DNA of 64,000 nucleotides, taken from positions 16,001 to 80,000 of the forward strand of contig JAPPNU010000019.1 of assembly GCA_028873695.1 (NCBI GenBank). Reading direction: 5' to 3'. Origin of the DNA: Gemmatimonadota bacterium. GTDB taxonomy: Bacteria > Latescibacterota > UBA2968 > GCA-2709665. Below are positions 8,944 through 17,554 of the stretch, one piece after another. Below the pieces are notes generated by a model. That model had not been told where the DNA came from, did not search any database, and was given only the letters and a program-made list of their open reading frames with translations. The translations under genes and the position numbers were made by a program. Each line of letters begins with the position of its first letter. The first letter of the stretch is position 1.

Positions 8944-9020
8944 GCCGGCACCAGATGTAAATCCGCACACAACCACCGGTTATCCGCCCGCCGGGCGCGT
9001 GCGGACCTCATCCCGGCCGT

Positions 9021-9460
9021 AGAAGCTGCTTAGAAAATAACACTATAAACGACGAAACACGCGAAACTACGAGACGACGAGACGACGAGACTACGAGACG
9101 ACGAAACTACGAAACTACGAGACTACGAGACTACGAGACGACGAGACGACGAAACTACGAGACGACGAGACGACGAAAAACAGAATTACGAGAAATCCGT
9201 GGCTGAGATCCATTGCCACAGGAGGCCCAACACCACAATGTTGCACGTCAGTCTGGCAATGCAACGATTTTCATCATATTGGGTGCTCAATGCGTGGGCA
9301 TGACCACTGTCTTAAACCCCCCATGGGTCTTCACGCGGTTGCAAGAGCGTCGGTCTGCGTTCGTCAGATCCAGCCGTATACCTAAATTCGGGCGAATTCG
9401 CCCGCCTTGACCGACACATTTTCGCGCGCGCCCGGGACTCACCAGGAGTCTTAAGACAGC
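9021..9460. repeat. Dispersed repeat, family 2, copy A, with embedded minisatellite
   Basis: This intergenic stretch between the membrane protein and ssb has no convincing gene. Its left end AGAAGCTGCTTAGAAAA resembles the left end of the 43064 repeat. The segment 9264-9353 (TTTCATCAT, GGGCATGACCACTG, GGTCTTCACGCGGTTGCAAGAG) aligns to 43118-43206 at roughly three bases in four by eye. A reversed copy of the end, TTAAGACAGCTTCT, occurs at 9447-9460, so the whole may be one element with short inverted ends. The octamer array at 9065-9176 lies inside it. Confidence 0.6.
9065..9176. repeat. Octamer tandem repeat (RACKACGA)n
   Basis: Fourteen uninterrupted 8-bp units fit the pattern RACKACGA, with only three versions used: AACTACGA, GACTACGA and GACGACGA. 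Two more degenerate units lie to the left. No reading frame of gene length covers it. The array is a minisatellite, not a CRISPR, because there are no spacers. Confidence 0.95.
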
Positions 9461-9570
9461 TTCTCAGAAACGCCTCAATGTACGTACAGCGGACGGGGCC
9501 GCAAAAGAAATTCGCAGCCCCGGTGCGCCGGGTCATCCTGCGGGATTCGCGCTGTGGATAACCTCCGCGA

Positions 9571-10113
9571 TCAGAACGGGAGATCATCGTCGTCGGAGCC
9601 GAATGGCGGCGGGGTCGACCCGCCCGAACCCGTATCCCGGCCGCCGCCGCCGCCGTTCCCGGGCGACCCTGAACCCGCGTCACCCGCCCCTCCTGCCTGC
9701 GCCGGGCCCCGCTCGGCAGGCAGGTCGTTCGGTTTGCCGGAACCCTGAGAGCCGCCTCCCCCGGAATCGAAGTCTCCCCGGGAGTCCAGCATCTGCATAT
9801 CTCTTGCGACGACCTCGGTGGTATACCGTTTCTGTCCGTCCTGTGTTTCCCAGCTTCGGGTCTGCAGGCGTCCTTCGATGAAGACCTTGCTTCCCTTCCG
9901 CAGATACTGATTGCAGATCTCCGCCAGCCGGCCCCACACCACAATGCGATGCCATTCGGTCCGCTCCTGGCGTTCGCCGGAGCTGTCGGTCCAGCTCTCA
10001 TTCGTGGCGATGTTGAAGTTCGTGACGGCGGTTCCGCCCGCCGTGTACCGCAGTTCGGGGTCCGCGCCGACGTTGCCGATCAGAATCACCTTGTTTACAC
10101 CACCACGTGCCAT
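9571..10113 (-). CDS. ssb: Single-stranded DNA-binding protein
   Basis: SSB coats single-stranded DNA in replication, repair and recombination and recruits partner proteins through its C-terminal tip. The 180-residue protein has the N-terminal OB fold ([19 protein letters not shown], then [10 protein letters not shown] and [14 protein letters not shown], about residues 5-85). A Gly/Pro-rich disordered linker follows, and the acidic tip is DDDDLPF, as required for partner binding. A TAGAGGAG ribosome-binding site precedes the ATG and a good promoter lies about 80 bp upstream. It appears monocistronic, with the repeat-rich region downstream. Confidence 0.97.
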   Translation of the reverse strand: MARGGVNKVILIGNVGADPELRYTAGGTAVTNFNIATNESWTDSSGERQERTEWHRIVVWGRLAEICNQYLRKGSKVFIEGRLQTRSWETQDGQKRYTTEVVARDMQMLDSRGDFDSGGGGSQGSGKPNDLPAERGPAQAGGAGDAGSGSPGNGGGGGRDTGSGGSTPPPFGSDDDDLPF

Positions 10114-10191
10114 AACCGGTCTCCTCTAAATAGTTGAAACACAAACTGATATGGACGATGGCACGATCCTTACCGAAATCGTGTTCAATCG

Positions 10192-10220
10192 AATATACTC
10201 GTGACTCGCGGGGTTGTCAA
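10192..10220 (-). promoter_or_regulatory. Sigma-70 promoter for ssb
   Basis: Read on the minus strand, TTGACA (10220-10215) and TATATT (10197-10192) are separated by exactly 17 bp. The predicted start is about 70 nt before the ssb ATG. The match is strong for this GC-rich genome. Confidence 0.75.
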
Positions 10221-10268
10221 CAGGGCATGCCGGAATTCGTGTCCGGGTCGATGAATCCGGCGTGACCT

Positions 10269-11105
10269 TCATCTCATCGAACGGAAGAAATCACGGAATC
10301 TCACCGTCTCGGATACGGTGTCGCATTCGTTGCAATGCTCCCAGTCGATCCAGACGTATTCGACGCCGAGCCATCCCCGATATCCGCTGGCCCTCATCGC
10401 TTCGACGACCCGCCGGTAGTCGATGACATTCTGATCGAAAGACGTCTGCAGCCGGCCCCGCCGCGCGCCTCGGGCGTGGAAGTGACTGGCATATTCAATA
10501 AGGGGCTCCACGTCCGAATCCGGCAGCCCGATTTTCGTGAAGTGCGTGTAATCCAGCGTCAACGTCAGGCCGGGAACGGCCTGTACGAGGCGTTCGGCCG
10601 AATTCGGCCGCGGAACCAGGGACCCGACGTGCGCCTCAACGCCGAATACGATGCCGTATTCCTTCGCATGCCCAACACGCCAGTTCAATTCATCGACGGC
10701 GCGGCCGAACGAATCGGCGCGGGTCTCGTCCGGGAAGTGAACGCCCGGCAGCGCCGTGACGTGCGCGCACCCGCACTCGGCGGCGTACTCCAGTGTCTTC
10801 AGATACCAGTCCCGCGCCTTCCGGCGCCGGGCGCGTTCCGGATGATTGATCGCATAGGGCAGGAAATCCATCGCCGTCTGCAAAAACACATCGGCCGGTA
10901 CCAGTCCCACGTCATCCAGTTTCTTCCTGAGCGTTCGGGCGGAGCGCGGCGCATCGGCAAACTCGCGCGAAGGCCACAGATGTGACCTCTCTTCGAAGAG
11001 TCCGATATCCACGCCCTCGAAACCCAGCATCGAGACCAGTTGCAGCGCGTCTTCGTGCGGCAGCAGCGGGAAAGTAAAATCCGAGCATGCCAGTCTCGTG
11101 TTCAC
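10269..11105 (-). CDS. Sugar phosphate isomerase/epimerase-like TIM barrel protein
   Basis: The 278-residue protein is a second xylose-isomerase-like TIM barrel. Probable metal-site residues are in FGVEAHVGS (Glu, His), TLDYTHF (Asp, His), FHARGA (His) and LGVEYVW (Glu). The start is a GTG that overlaps the TGA of the preceding SDR gene (GTGA), which shows translational coupling. Longer upstream frame is only antisense-like sequence within the SDR gene. It is the last gene of a five-gene minus-strand block with a transporter, two dehydrogenases and a glycosidase, so it probably converts a sugar-derived intermediate. The substrate is unknown. Confidence 0.82.
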   Translation of the reverse strand: MNTRLACSDFTFPLLPHEDALQLVSMLGFEGVDIGLFEERSHLWPSREFADAPRSARTLRKKLDDVGLVPADVFLQTAMDFLPYAINHPERARRRKARDWYLKTLEYAAECGCAHVTALPGVHFPDETRADSFGRAVDELNWRVGHAKEYGIVFGVEAHVGSLVPRPNSAERLVQAVPGLTLTLDYTHFTKIGLPDSDVEPLIEYASHFHARGARRGRLQTSFDQNVIDYRRVVEAMRASGYRGWLGVEYVWIDWEHCNECDTVSETVRFRDFFRSMR

Positions 11106-11911
11106 GGCGCCTCCGCAAATCGCGTGAGACCCGATGTCTCCCATTCGGCCGCGGCGATATACCCGCCGTCGATCACCAGAGACGTGCCTGTAATCCCGGC
11201 TGAGGCCTCGGAGCAGAAGTAAACCGCCGCCTGTGCGACGTCCGCGGGTCTGATGACGGCGCCGGTGGGGACGCGCTGGAGGCGCCGTGCCAGCGTGGCC
11301 GCCGGGTCCGGCGTGGTATTCAGATGGTACCGCAACATGGGCGTATCCGTTATACCCGGGCAAATACAGTTGCAGCGAAGCCCGTCCACGGCGTAGTCCA
11401 GCGCGATCGAACGGCTCAATCCCAGCACCGCGTGCTTGGAGGTGATGTACGCGGGCGTGTCGGCCTGGCCGACAAAGCTGCCCACGGATCCGATGTTTAC
11501 CATATAACTGCGCCGGTGCTCCCTGAAGTGCGCGATGGCGTGCTTGAGGGAAAAGAAGATCGACTTGAGATTCACCCCCATCAGCCGGTCCCAATCCGCT
11601 TCGGAATATTCATCGAGGCGCCCGACGTGCACGATACCCGCGCAATTGACAACGGTCTGCACCTTCCCGAACCGCCCCGCGGTCGCTTCGATCGATCCTC
11701 TCACCTGCTCCTCGCGCGCCACGTCGCACTTCATGAAGATCGCGTCTCCGCCCTGTTCCGCGATGCGGTTCACCACCTGTCGACCACGTTCTTCCTGCAT
11801 GTCGACGACGGCCACCCGGGCGCCCTCTGCGGCGAACCGTTCGGCCGTGGCCTCACCCATTCCGGAAGCGCCGCCGCTTACCCAGGCAACCTGTCCTTCC
11901 ATGCGTCCCAT
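11102..11911 (-). CDS. Short-chain dehydrogenase/reductase (SDR family)
   Basis: This is a 269-residue classical SDR. The cofactor motif is SGGASGMG (TGxxxGxG with the first Thr replaced by Ser), and the acidic residue in VVDMQ at the end of strand 2 suggests NAD preference. NCAG is present as VNCAGIV, catalytic Ser in IGSVGSF, and YxxxK as YITSK. The C-terminal GTSLVIDGGY is typical of sugar and polyol dehydrogenases such as FabG/KduD-like members. The ATG lies 3 nt after the upstream glycosidase stop, and the stop overlaps the next gene. Confidence 0.87.
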   Translation of the reverse strand: MGRMEGQVAWVSGGASGMGEATAERFAAEGARVAVVDMQEERGRQVVNRIAEQGGDAIFMKCDVAREEQVRGSIEATAGRFGKVQTVVNCAGIVHVGRLDEYSEADWDRLMGVNLKSIFFSLKHAIAHFREHRRSYMVNIGSVGSFVGQADTPAYITSKHAVLGLSRSIALDYAVDGLRCNCICPGITDTPMLRYHLNTTPDPAATLARRLQRVPTGAVIRPADVAQAAVYFCSEASAGITGTSLVIDGGYIAAAEWETSGLTRFAEAP

Positions 11912-11914
11912 GGG

Positions 11915-13390
11915 TTAGTCCACTCTCGTGATGCGTACGACAACGTCGTGCCGAAACGCCTGCAAGACCACGCGGCGCGATTCACCCCCGTCAAGCGGGA
12001 TACGAGGAGAGTAGACGCCGTCTGAAGGAGAAAAACAGGACATCTCGAACGCGCCGGCCGGCAGGTCGAAGCACAGCCTTCCCGCGATCGGGTCGCCGCA
12101 CCCGGCCTCCTCCCGCTCGCGGGCGTCGGCAAGATAGATGCAATAGTCTTCACCCGCAACCGCGAACACCGATTCCAGCGTATGCTCGGGTCGTTCTTTG
12201 AGCCAACCGGTCATGACGGGGCGCGCCTTCACAAGATCGATTGAATGGATAAAGCCCGACAGATTGCCCATCCACCGTCGAATCCCGTTTCGCGAGTCGG
12301 GGGTTCCCGTCTCCAGGTACGGCAGGATGGAAAAGTCGATCATGTCGTAGTGGGCGCCGGAAAACAGCGCAGTCCACGCCCGCTTGCGATGTACCGTCCA
12401 TCCTTCCACTTCCCTGTACTGGGTTGCGATATTGTCCTCATCGTGATTCAGCGGCTTCGCGCGTCCGTAGGTCGCGAGGGTGAAATCTCGCAGCGGCCGC
12501 AACTTGAGCTGCCCGGACATGAAGTCGCCGAGATCATAACTCCGACCGTCGCACAGGGTGTTCGGCAGCGGGTGAATGTTCACGACGTCGAAATCCATTG
12601 CCTCGAACGATCCGTCGGAAGGCTGATCGAACGGCCTGATCGTCATTGCTTCCTGACCGGCGATCAGGTGCCTGTGCGGCATCCCGCTCTCCATTTCGCG
12701 GATCTGCGCGATGAACTGCGACTGCCAGCCGTTTACCTCCTCCGATCCGGGCAGGTCGCCCGTATCCGGGAAATAGCACGGCTCGTTGCAGATTTCGTAG
12801 ATCACGTTCCCGTACCGGTTGGTTTCCTCCACGATATGACGCACGTGCGCGCGCTGCCATTCCAGCAGGTCCTTCCGGCGGCAGGTCATATAGTCCTGCC
12901 AGGGTACCGGCGAATCCGGGGAATCCATTGTTACGTTGTTGGCCGGATTCAGCGGGTTGAGGGCCCAGACCTCGTCCTTGTAGGTGTTGCTGAAGAGAAC
13001 CACCTCGACGATGATGCCGTACGACTCCGCCAGGGCCAGAAACGCGTGCAATCGATCGAAGTACTCGGCATTCCGGCGGGAAAGGTCGTAACGCGGCTGG
13101 CCGTCCAACGCTTTTCCCGGCCCGGTCCGTTCGAACGGCGCGACAAAATCGGGCGATTCGGGCTTGCAGGTCGAGTACGGGTTGACAGGCGTCTGCAACT
13201 CTCTGAACAGGGTAAACAGGCGGGTCAGCGTCTGCCCCCGTTCAGCCGCGTCCTTCAGATACCGTTCGAACCGAAACGGCCGGTTGATCACCGCCCCATA
13301 GTGCTCGGTCGCGCAAATCAGCGCCAGGGGGCGTCCTCGATAGTCGAAGACCTTTCTGTTTTCCTGATGAATCCTGATGACGTCAGCCAA
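11915..13390 (-). CDS. Glycoside hydrolase-like protein, clan GH-A (TIM barrel)
   Basis: The 491-residue protein resembles cellulase-type (beta/alpha)8 hydrolases. The NEP signature with the likely acid/base Glu is visible in IYEICNEPCYF near residue 200. Barrel-strand motifs such as FDVVNIHPLP and the loop KPLNHDEDN follow. The last 100 residues look like a beta-sandwich add-on domain. No signal peptide is seen, so it may act on imported oligosaccharides. The start is TTG with an AAGGGGTGG site just upstream. The nucleophile Glu is not clearly placed; DED in the strand-7 region is a candidate. Neighbours suggest a catabolic operon. Confidence 0.7.
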   Translation of the reverse strand: MADVIRIHQENRKVFDYRGRPLALICATEHYGAVINRPFRFERYLKDAAERGQTLTRLFTLFRELQTPVNPYSTCKPESPDFVAPFERTGPGKALDGQPRYDLSRRNAEYFDRLHAFLALAESYGIIVEVVLFSNTYKDEVWALNPLNPANNVTMDSPDSPVPWQDYMTCRRKDLLEWQRAHVRHIVEETNRYGNVIYEICNEPCYFPDTGDLPGSEEVNGWQSQFIAQIREMESGMPHRHLIAGQEAMTIRPFDQPSDGSFEAMDFDVVNIHPLPNTLCDGRSYDLGDFMSGQLKLRPLRDFTLATYGRAKPLNHDEDNIATQYREVEGWTVHRKRAWTALFSGAHYDMIDFSILPYLETGTPDSRNGIRRWMGNLSGFIHSIDLVKARPVMTGWLKERPEHTLESVFAVAGEDYCIYLADAREREEAGCGDPIAGRLCFDLPAGAFEMSCFSPSDGVYSPRIPLDGGESRRVVLQAFRHDVVVRITRVD

Positions 13391-13435
13391 CGGCCACCCC
13401 TTTTCCGGCCTTTGCTTCCGGCCTGATCGCCCGCA

Positions 13436-14518
13436 TCACGTCGTGCGGTTGCCTGACTCCCCGCCACTGGGTCCATATTGAAGCCGCGACCACTTCTCCT
13501 GAAATCCCCGGCGCCGGAACACTTCCGGATTGACCACGCCCCGAGGGCGCGTCCCGAACGACAGGTCCAGCATACCCCGGCAGGCCGCCCGTCCGATGTC
13601 GCGGAACAGCTCATCCGTCCAGGCCACCGAATGCGGCGCAAGCAGCACGTTGTCGAACTTGCCGAACCGTTGCGGCGCCACTACGGGTTCCTCCTCGAAA
13701 CAATCCAGCGCCGCGCCGGCTATCGCGCCGGCTTCCAGGGCGTCGAACAGCGCATCCTCATCCACGATGCCGCCCCTGGCCGTGTTGATCAGATAGGCGC
13801 CCCGTTTCATCGCGGACAGTTCCCGCCGGCCGATCAGCCCCGCCGTTTCCCGGGTCAGCGGACAGTGGATGGAAACGAAATCCGACGCCGCCATCAACTC
13901 CTGAAGCGGCACCAGGGCCACGCCCAGTCTACCCGCCTCGGCGGGATCGACGTACGGGTCGAATGCAAGGGGCGGATTCATTCCGAACGTACCCAGCAGC
14001 CGAACCGTTTCCCGCGCGATTCCGCCCAGCCCGACGGCCCCGAACGTGCGGTCTCGCAGCTCACTTCCCATAAATCGGGTTCGCGCATCCCACCCGCCGG
14101 TGCGCACCAGGCGGTCTTTGACGCGCATATGGTGCGTCAGCGCAATCATCCAGCCCACCGTCGCCTCGGCAACGGATCGGTCCACCGCGCCGGTCGTGAT
14201 GAATACGACGACGTCGGCCTCGGTGCATGCGCCAACGTCGACCGAGTCGTATCCCACGCCGAAGCGTCCGATGGCCAGCAGATCTTCCGATGCCGAGACG
14301 GTCCCGGCAGTCACCGCGGGCGTCAGCACGACCACGCCCTGTACGCCAGCCACCTGCTCAGCGCCGATCTCCGGACGATGCACGTGGAATACCGAGGTCT
14401 GAATATGCGCGTGGCTGTCAAATAACGCCAGACCCATATCCCTGAACTTGCACGCACCCTCCGAATCGTAAAAATCGGCGGTCAGCGCCACCCGGAAGAC
14501 TCTGTCGTCATGGGACAC
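13436..14518 (-). CDS. D-isomer-specific 2-hydroxyacid dehydrogenase
   Basis: The 360-residue enzyme belongs to the NAD-dependent D-2-hydroxyacid dehydrogenase family. The Rossmann motif is GLGGIA, which lacks the third Gly of the usual GxGxxG. The catalytic triad is visible: Arg in NTARGG, Glu in DCFEEEP and His in LAPHS. The substrate-domain motif FGVGYDSVD is present. The start is GTG. The protein is about 30-40 residues longer than typical at both ends. It lies between an Nramp-like transporter and a glycosidase gene on the same strand, so it may reduce or oxidise a sugar-acid intermediate rather than serve serine synthesis. Confidence 0.85.
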   Translation of the reverse strand: MSHDDRVFRVALTADFYDSEGACKFRDMGLALFDSHAHIQTSVFHVHRPEIGAEQVAGVQGVVVLTPAVTAGTVSASEDLLAIGRFGVGYDSVDVGACTEADVVVFITTGAVDRSVAEATVGWMIALTHHMRVKDRLVRTGGWDARTRFMGSELRDRTFGAVGLGGIARETVRLLGTFGMNPPLAFDPYVDPAEAGRLGVALVPLQELMAASDFVSIHCPLTRETAGLIGRRELSAMKRGAYLINTARGGIVDEDALFDALEAGAIAGAALDCFEEEPVVAPQRFGKFDNVLLAPHSVAWTDELFRDIGRAACRGMLDLSFGTRPRGVVNPEVFRRRGFQEKWSRLQYGPSGGESGNRTT

Positions 14519-14545
14519 AATTAAAGCTCTCTCGTGCGACTCTTC

Positions 14546-15967
14546 TCACATCCGTCCGAATTCCCAGATCACACACGCCACGGCAAATGCGATATATACG
14601 ACCGAAGCAACCGACATCATGCCGGTGCACAGCCATCCCGGGCGGGCGGCCGCGGGCAGATGACGATGATTGATATAGAGCGTCAGGGGGGTATATAGCG
14701 CCATGGCAAACCCGCCGATATACGCTGCGTTGAACAGGAATCCCAATTCACTCACGCCGCGGGCTTCCATGACATAGGTGATTACGCACCCCGCCACAAT
14801 CCACGTCGCCGCAACGACAAGATACCACCAGCTCAGGTCCCGCCTTCGCGCCGCTTCGAAGTTGGTGTAGATGATATCGGCGATCGATCGGGACACCCCG
14901 TCGACCAGAGCAAGCTGCGTACTGAACAGCGTGGCCAGACCCACGATCAGAAAGACGTATCTGCCCGTCTCGCCCCAGACCGTTGCCAGAACCGCTGCTT
15001 CATCCCAGATCAGCGTGCCTTTCGCGGGTACGATACCCTTCGGGTGCAGCACCGCAAGCGCGCCAAAGATGAAAAGCAGAATGGTTACGGAATTCAGGGC
15101 CCAGAAGAACAGCATCTGATCTTTCTTAACATAGTTGAACCAGCTCTTGAAATGACCGATATTCGCTTCCGTCTCCTCAAACCGGAATCCCGTGGAGGGC
15201 ATTGCCTCGGTCCGGCCTCGAAGCGGATTCCGCATCTGGGGCAGATGCGCGCCCATCCCGACGTGCTTGTCGCGAAGGTAGAATGTGTAGAAGAGATTGG
15301 CCGTGCCGCCGGCGCCGGCGAATACAAGCGCGATGAACATCGCCTTGACGCTCATTCCCGGATCGATGTATCCGATATTGGCAATCCCGCTCCCCAGCGA
15401 CGCCCACGTCTCCGCCGAACCGACGGCGTACGCGACCGCGATCAGGCCGACGGTTACCACCACCACGAGCAATTCGATACTCCGCTCGACGGACTGGTAT
15501 ATCAACTTCGGACCGAAGAGAATAAGTGCCACGCCCGCGAAGGTGATGATCGTCCAGAACGTATCCGAACCCCAGCCATGCGGCCCGGCCAGCAACGCCT
15601 TCAAGGCCAGCCCCGATGCCCGTCCCCACCCGGGAGCGATCCAGCTGAATATCGTCAACAGTATGAATATGGGGGCAAATCCGCGCCACACCCGGCTGTA
15701 TCCCGTATATACCGTTTCGCCGGTTGCAATCGTCCACCGTCCCACTTCGAAGTTGATCCAGAGTTGCAGAAAGATGCCGACGCATGCCGCCCACACCATA
15801 CCGGCCCCGTATTCGGCCACGATGCGCGGCCAGATAACGATCTCGCCCGCGCCGATGGAAAGCCCCACCAGGACCGCGCCCGGACCGGCCAGTTTCCAGA
15901 AGGACGCCTTTCGCTCCGGCATCTTTCTGATTTCAAAGTCTTTCAGCGGCTCGAAGAATCTCGCCAT
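14546..15967 (-). CDS. Nramp-related membrane transporter lacking canonical metal-site residues
   Basis: The 473-residue protein has about 11 transmembrane helices and the LeuT-like pseudo-repeat of the Nramp family, starting at GPGAVLVGLSIGAGE in helix 1. In true manganese/iron transporters this place holds DPGN, and helix 6 holds MPH. Here the equivalents read GAGE and GGTAN, so the usual metal ligands Asp, Asn, Met and His are missing. AAGGAG precedes the ATG. It is the first gene of a block with sugar-type enzymes. The substrate may therefore be something other than a transition metal; this is inference from the changed site and the context. Confidence 0.78.
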   Translation of the reverse strand: MARFFEPLKDFEIRKMPERKASFWKLAGPGAVLVGLSIGAGEIVIWPRIVAEYGAGMVWAACVGIFLQLWINFEVGRWTIATGETVYTGYSRVWRGFAPIFILLTIFSWIAPGWGRASGLALKALLAGPHGWGSDTFWTIITFAGVALILFGPKLIYQSVERSIELLVVVVTVGLIAVAYAVGSAETWASLGSGIANIGYIDPGMSVKAMFIALVFAGAGGTANLFYTFYLRDKHVGMGAHLPQMRNPLRGRTEAMPSTGFRFEETEANIGHFKSWFNYVKKDQMLFFWALNSVTILLFIFGALAVLHPKGIVPAKGTLIWDEAAVLATVWGETGRYVFLIVGLATLFSTQLALVDGVSRSIADIIYTNFEAARRRDLSWWYLVVAATWIVAGCVITYVMEARGVSELGFLFNAAYIGGFAMALYTPLTLYINHRHLPAAARPGWLCTGMMSVASVVYIAFAVACVIWEFGRM

Positions 15968-16044
15968 ATTCTGTCTCCTTGCGGCTCCGCCGGTGTCGAT
16001 TCGTTCGCCGCGGCGTCTGAAGACGGCCGTGGTCGTGGCAAGGA

Positions 16045-16077
16045 CAAAAAAAGGGCTCGGATAATTGTCCGGCCCTT
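16045..16077 (-). terminator. Intrinsic terminator after the lipoprotein gene
   Basis: On the minus strand a stem AAGGGC/GCCCTT extended by TCCG/CGGA is followed by a run of T residues. It lies between the lipoprotein gene and the Nramp-like gene and separates these units. The rest of the 305-bp gap holds nothing else I can support. Confidence 0.7.
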
Positions 16078-16272
16078 CTTCTATGGGAGTCTGCCCGCGA
16101 CTCCGACGGCGGTGGTTCTTCGGAAAACCTGCACCCCTTGTACGGTTTCAGAACCGTTCGCGTCGGATTGGCGATGCGGCTGCTTCGCATGCATCCGGAA
16201 AACCGGACGAGAGTGAACGGCAGCACGGACGGGTCGTGACGAAGCGTCCGGACAGCCGTCGCCGCCCGCGCG

Positions 16273-16791
16273 TTACCGCACCCGCTTCCATTTGTCCACA
16301 AATACGTCGGGGAACGACGCGACCATCCGATCGCCGCGGAATTCCTCGCTGTACCCCCGTTCGTGCGTGATGCGTATCATCTCGTCTTCCAGCGTAATCT
16401 TACCCTTTTCGACCTTCGCCTTATGGTAGATCGTAATCGGCGCGTCGAATGACGAACGGTAGCCCTGACGGATGAGCAGATACCTGGAACGCGTGATGGC
16501 GGAGGTCGAGATTTCGTATTTGCTTGCGGCATAATCGAACGTCCTGGGCTTTTCAACGCCCGCATTCACGAGCATATTCAGCGTCACGTGGGCTTTTCTT
16601 GAATCGATCGGCTGCCAGGAGAACACGCCCGAAACCTCGGGTTTTCGAAGCACCGTACCGTCGGGCAGGGTTCGTGACTCGAGTTCCCACTTGCCGGCAA
16701 GCTGCTCCTGCATGTGCGCCAGGCGGTCACTGCAGCCAGATGCCAATCCCGCGCACACCGTCAATACCGCGAACATCATTCGGCGTTTCAT
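16273..16791 (-). CDS. Hypothetical lipoprotein
   Basis: I do not recognise this 172-residue protein. It starts with a basic and hydrophobic signal sequence ending in the lipobox LASGC, so it is probably lipid-anchored after signal peptidase II cleavage. The mature part begins with the segment LAGKWELESRTLPDGTV, which resembles the start of lipocalin-like or DUF-type small beta-barrel domains. A GGAGACAGGA site lies directly before the chosen ATG. The frame is open 34 codons further upstream, but that part lacks a signal sequence fit. A terminator follows about 200 nt downstream. No operon partner is evident. Confidence 0.65.
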   Translation of the reverse strand: MKRRMMFAVLTVCAGLASGCSDRLAHMQEQLAGKWELESRTLPDGTVLRKPEVSGVFSWQPIDSRKAHVTLNMLVNAGVEKPRTFDYAASKYEISTSAITRSRYLLIRQGYRSSFDAPITIYHKAKVEKGKITLEDEMIRITHERGYSEEFRGDRMVASFPDVFVDKWKRVR

Positions 16792-16893
16792 TCCTGTCTC
16801 CAGAATTACCACAGCGCCCGCAAACACGACGCCGTTGATGATGCCACACCGCAACGCGCGAAACAGTATATTTCCCGGAATTCCCGCTGTCAA

Positions 16894-16929
16894 GAAAAAA
16901 AGCCCCGATCGTGTGTTGCTCTCGAGGCT
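16894..16929 (-). terminator. Intrinsic terminator of the HU gene
   Basis: The minus strand reads AGCCTCGA, a 13-nt loop, TCGGGGCT and then seven Ts. All eight base pairs form (one G-U). It lies about 28 nt after the HU stop codon. Confidence 0.85.
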
Positions 16930-16956
16930 CTGGATGCGGAATCGGCGATATATCGG

Positions 16957-17232
16957 CTAGTTGACGACGTCTTTAAGCGCCTTGCCAGCTTTGAAACGAA
17001 CGGTCTTGCCCGCAGAAATCTGAATTGTCTTGCCCGTCTGAGGATTTCGACCGGTACGCGCGGCTCTGGTTCCGACCGAAAACGTCCCGAACCCGGATAT
17101 GGCGACGCGATCACCGCTTTTGAGCGAATCGGCGATTTCGTTCAGAACGACCCGCAGTGCGGCTTCGGCATTCCTTTTTGACAGACCGGCCTGATTTGCG
17201 ATAGCATCGACTAGATCGGTCCTGTTCGACAT
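16957..17232 (-). CDS. hup: HU/IHF family DNA-binding protein
   Basis: HU-family proteins are small dimeric nucleoid proteins that bend DNA. The 91-residue product has the full fold: helical N-terminus with DLVDAIANQAGLSKRNAEAAL, then GDRVAISGFGTFSV and the DNA-arm motif TGRNPQTGKTI with the conserved Pro at its tip. The end FKAGKALKDVVN is typical of HU. A strong purine-rich ribosome-binding site (AAAGGGGGTGA) precedes the ATG, and both a promoter and a terminator are visible, so the gene is monocistronic. HU versus IHF-like specificity cannot be told from sequence alone. Confidence 0.96.
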   Translation of the reverse strand: MSNRTDLVDAIANQAGLSKRNAEAALRVVLNEIADSLKSGDRVAISGFGTFSVGTRAARTGRNPQTGKTIQISAGKTVRFKAGKALKDVVN

Positions 17233-17264
17233 GGCAATTCACCCCCTTTCTGGAGTTTGCCCTG

Positions 17265-17294
17265 AATATAGGGCCGATTGTGGGAATTTGTCAA
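17265..17294 (-). promoter_or_regulatory. Sigma-70 promoter for the HU gene
   Basis: On the minus strand TTGACA (17294-17289) and TATATT (17270-17265) are separated by 18 bp. The start of transcription would be about 25 nt before the HU ATG. Confidence 0.75.
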
Positions 17295-17437
17295 GTGCGC
17301 CGATCCGAAATGACGCAAAAAGACGGTTCACTCGTCGATTAATTCGTCAAATCGCCGCAAAGAGGCCTGTCGCGACCGGGTTCCCGTCAAGGTTACCCGC
17401 GCGTACGACGCAGCCGGCCGACGCCGGGCACAAGCAA

Positions 17438-17473
17438 CGGAAACGGGCGGAGATCTTTGTTCGTCTCCGCCCG
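17438..17473 (-). terminator. Probable terminator after the sigma factor gene
   Basis: A perfect 10-bp stem CGGGCGGAGA/TCTCCGCCCG with a 10-nt loop is followed on the minus strand by TTTCCGTTG. It lies about 80 nt after the sigma factor stop. The short T tract makes it a moderate candidate. The remaining intergenic DNA to the HU promoter shows nothing clear. Confidence 0.6.
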
Positions 17474-17554
17474 CGATTCGTACCTTCTGAGTCTGCGCGG
17501 TTCCGCGACCGGTTAAGGAAGAAAGGCGACCCGGGCAAACGGCCGGCAAGGCCT

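Noticed and set aside
9065..9176. CRISPR array
   Set aside because: The units are 8 bp and contiguous, with no spacers and no cas genes nearby.
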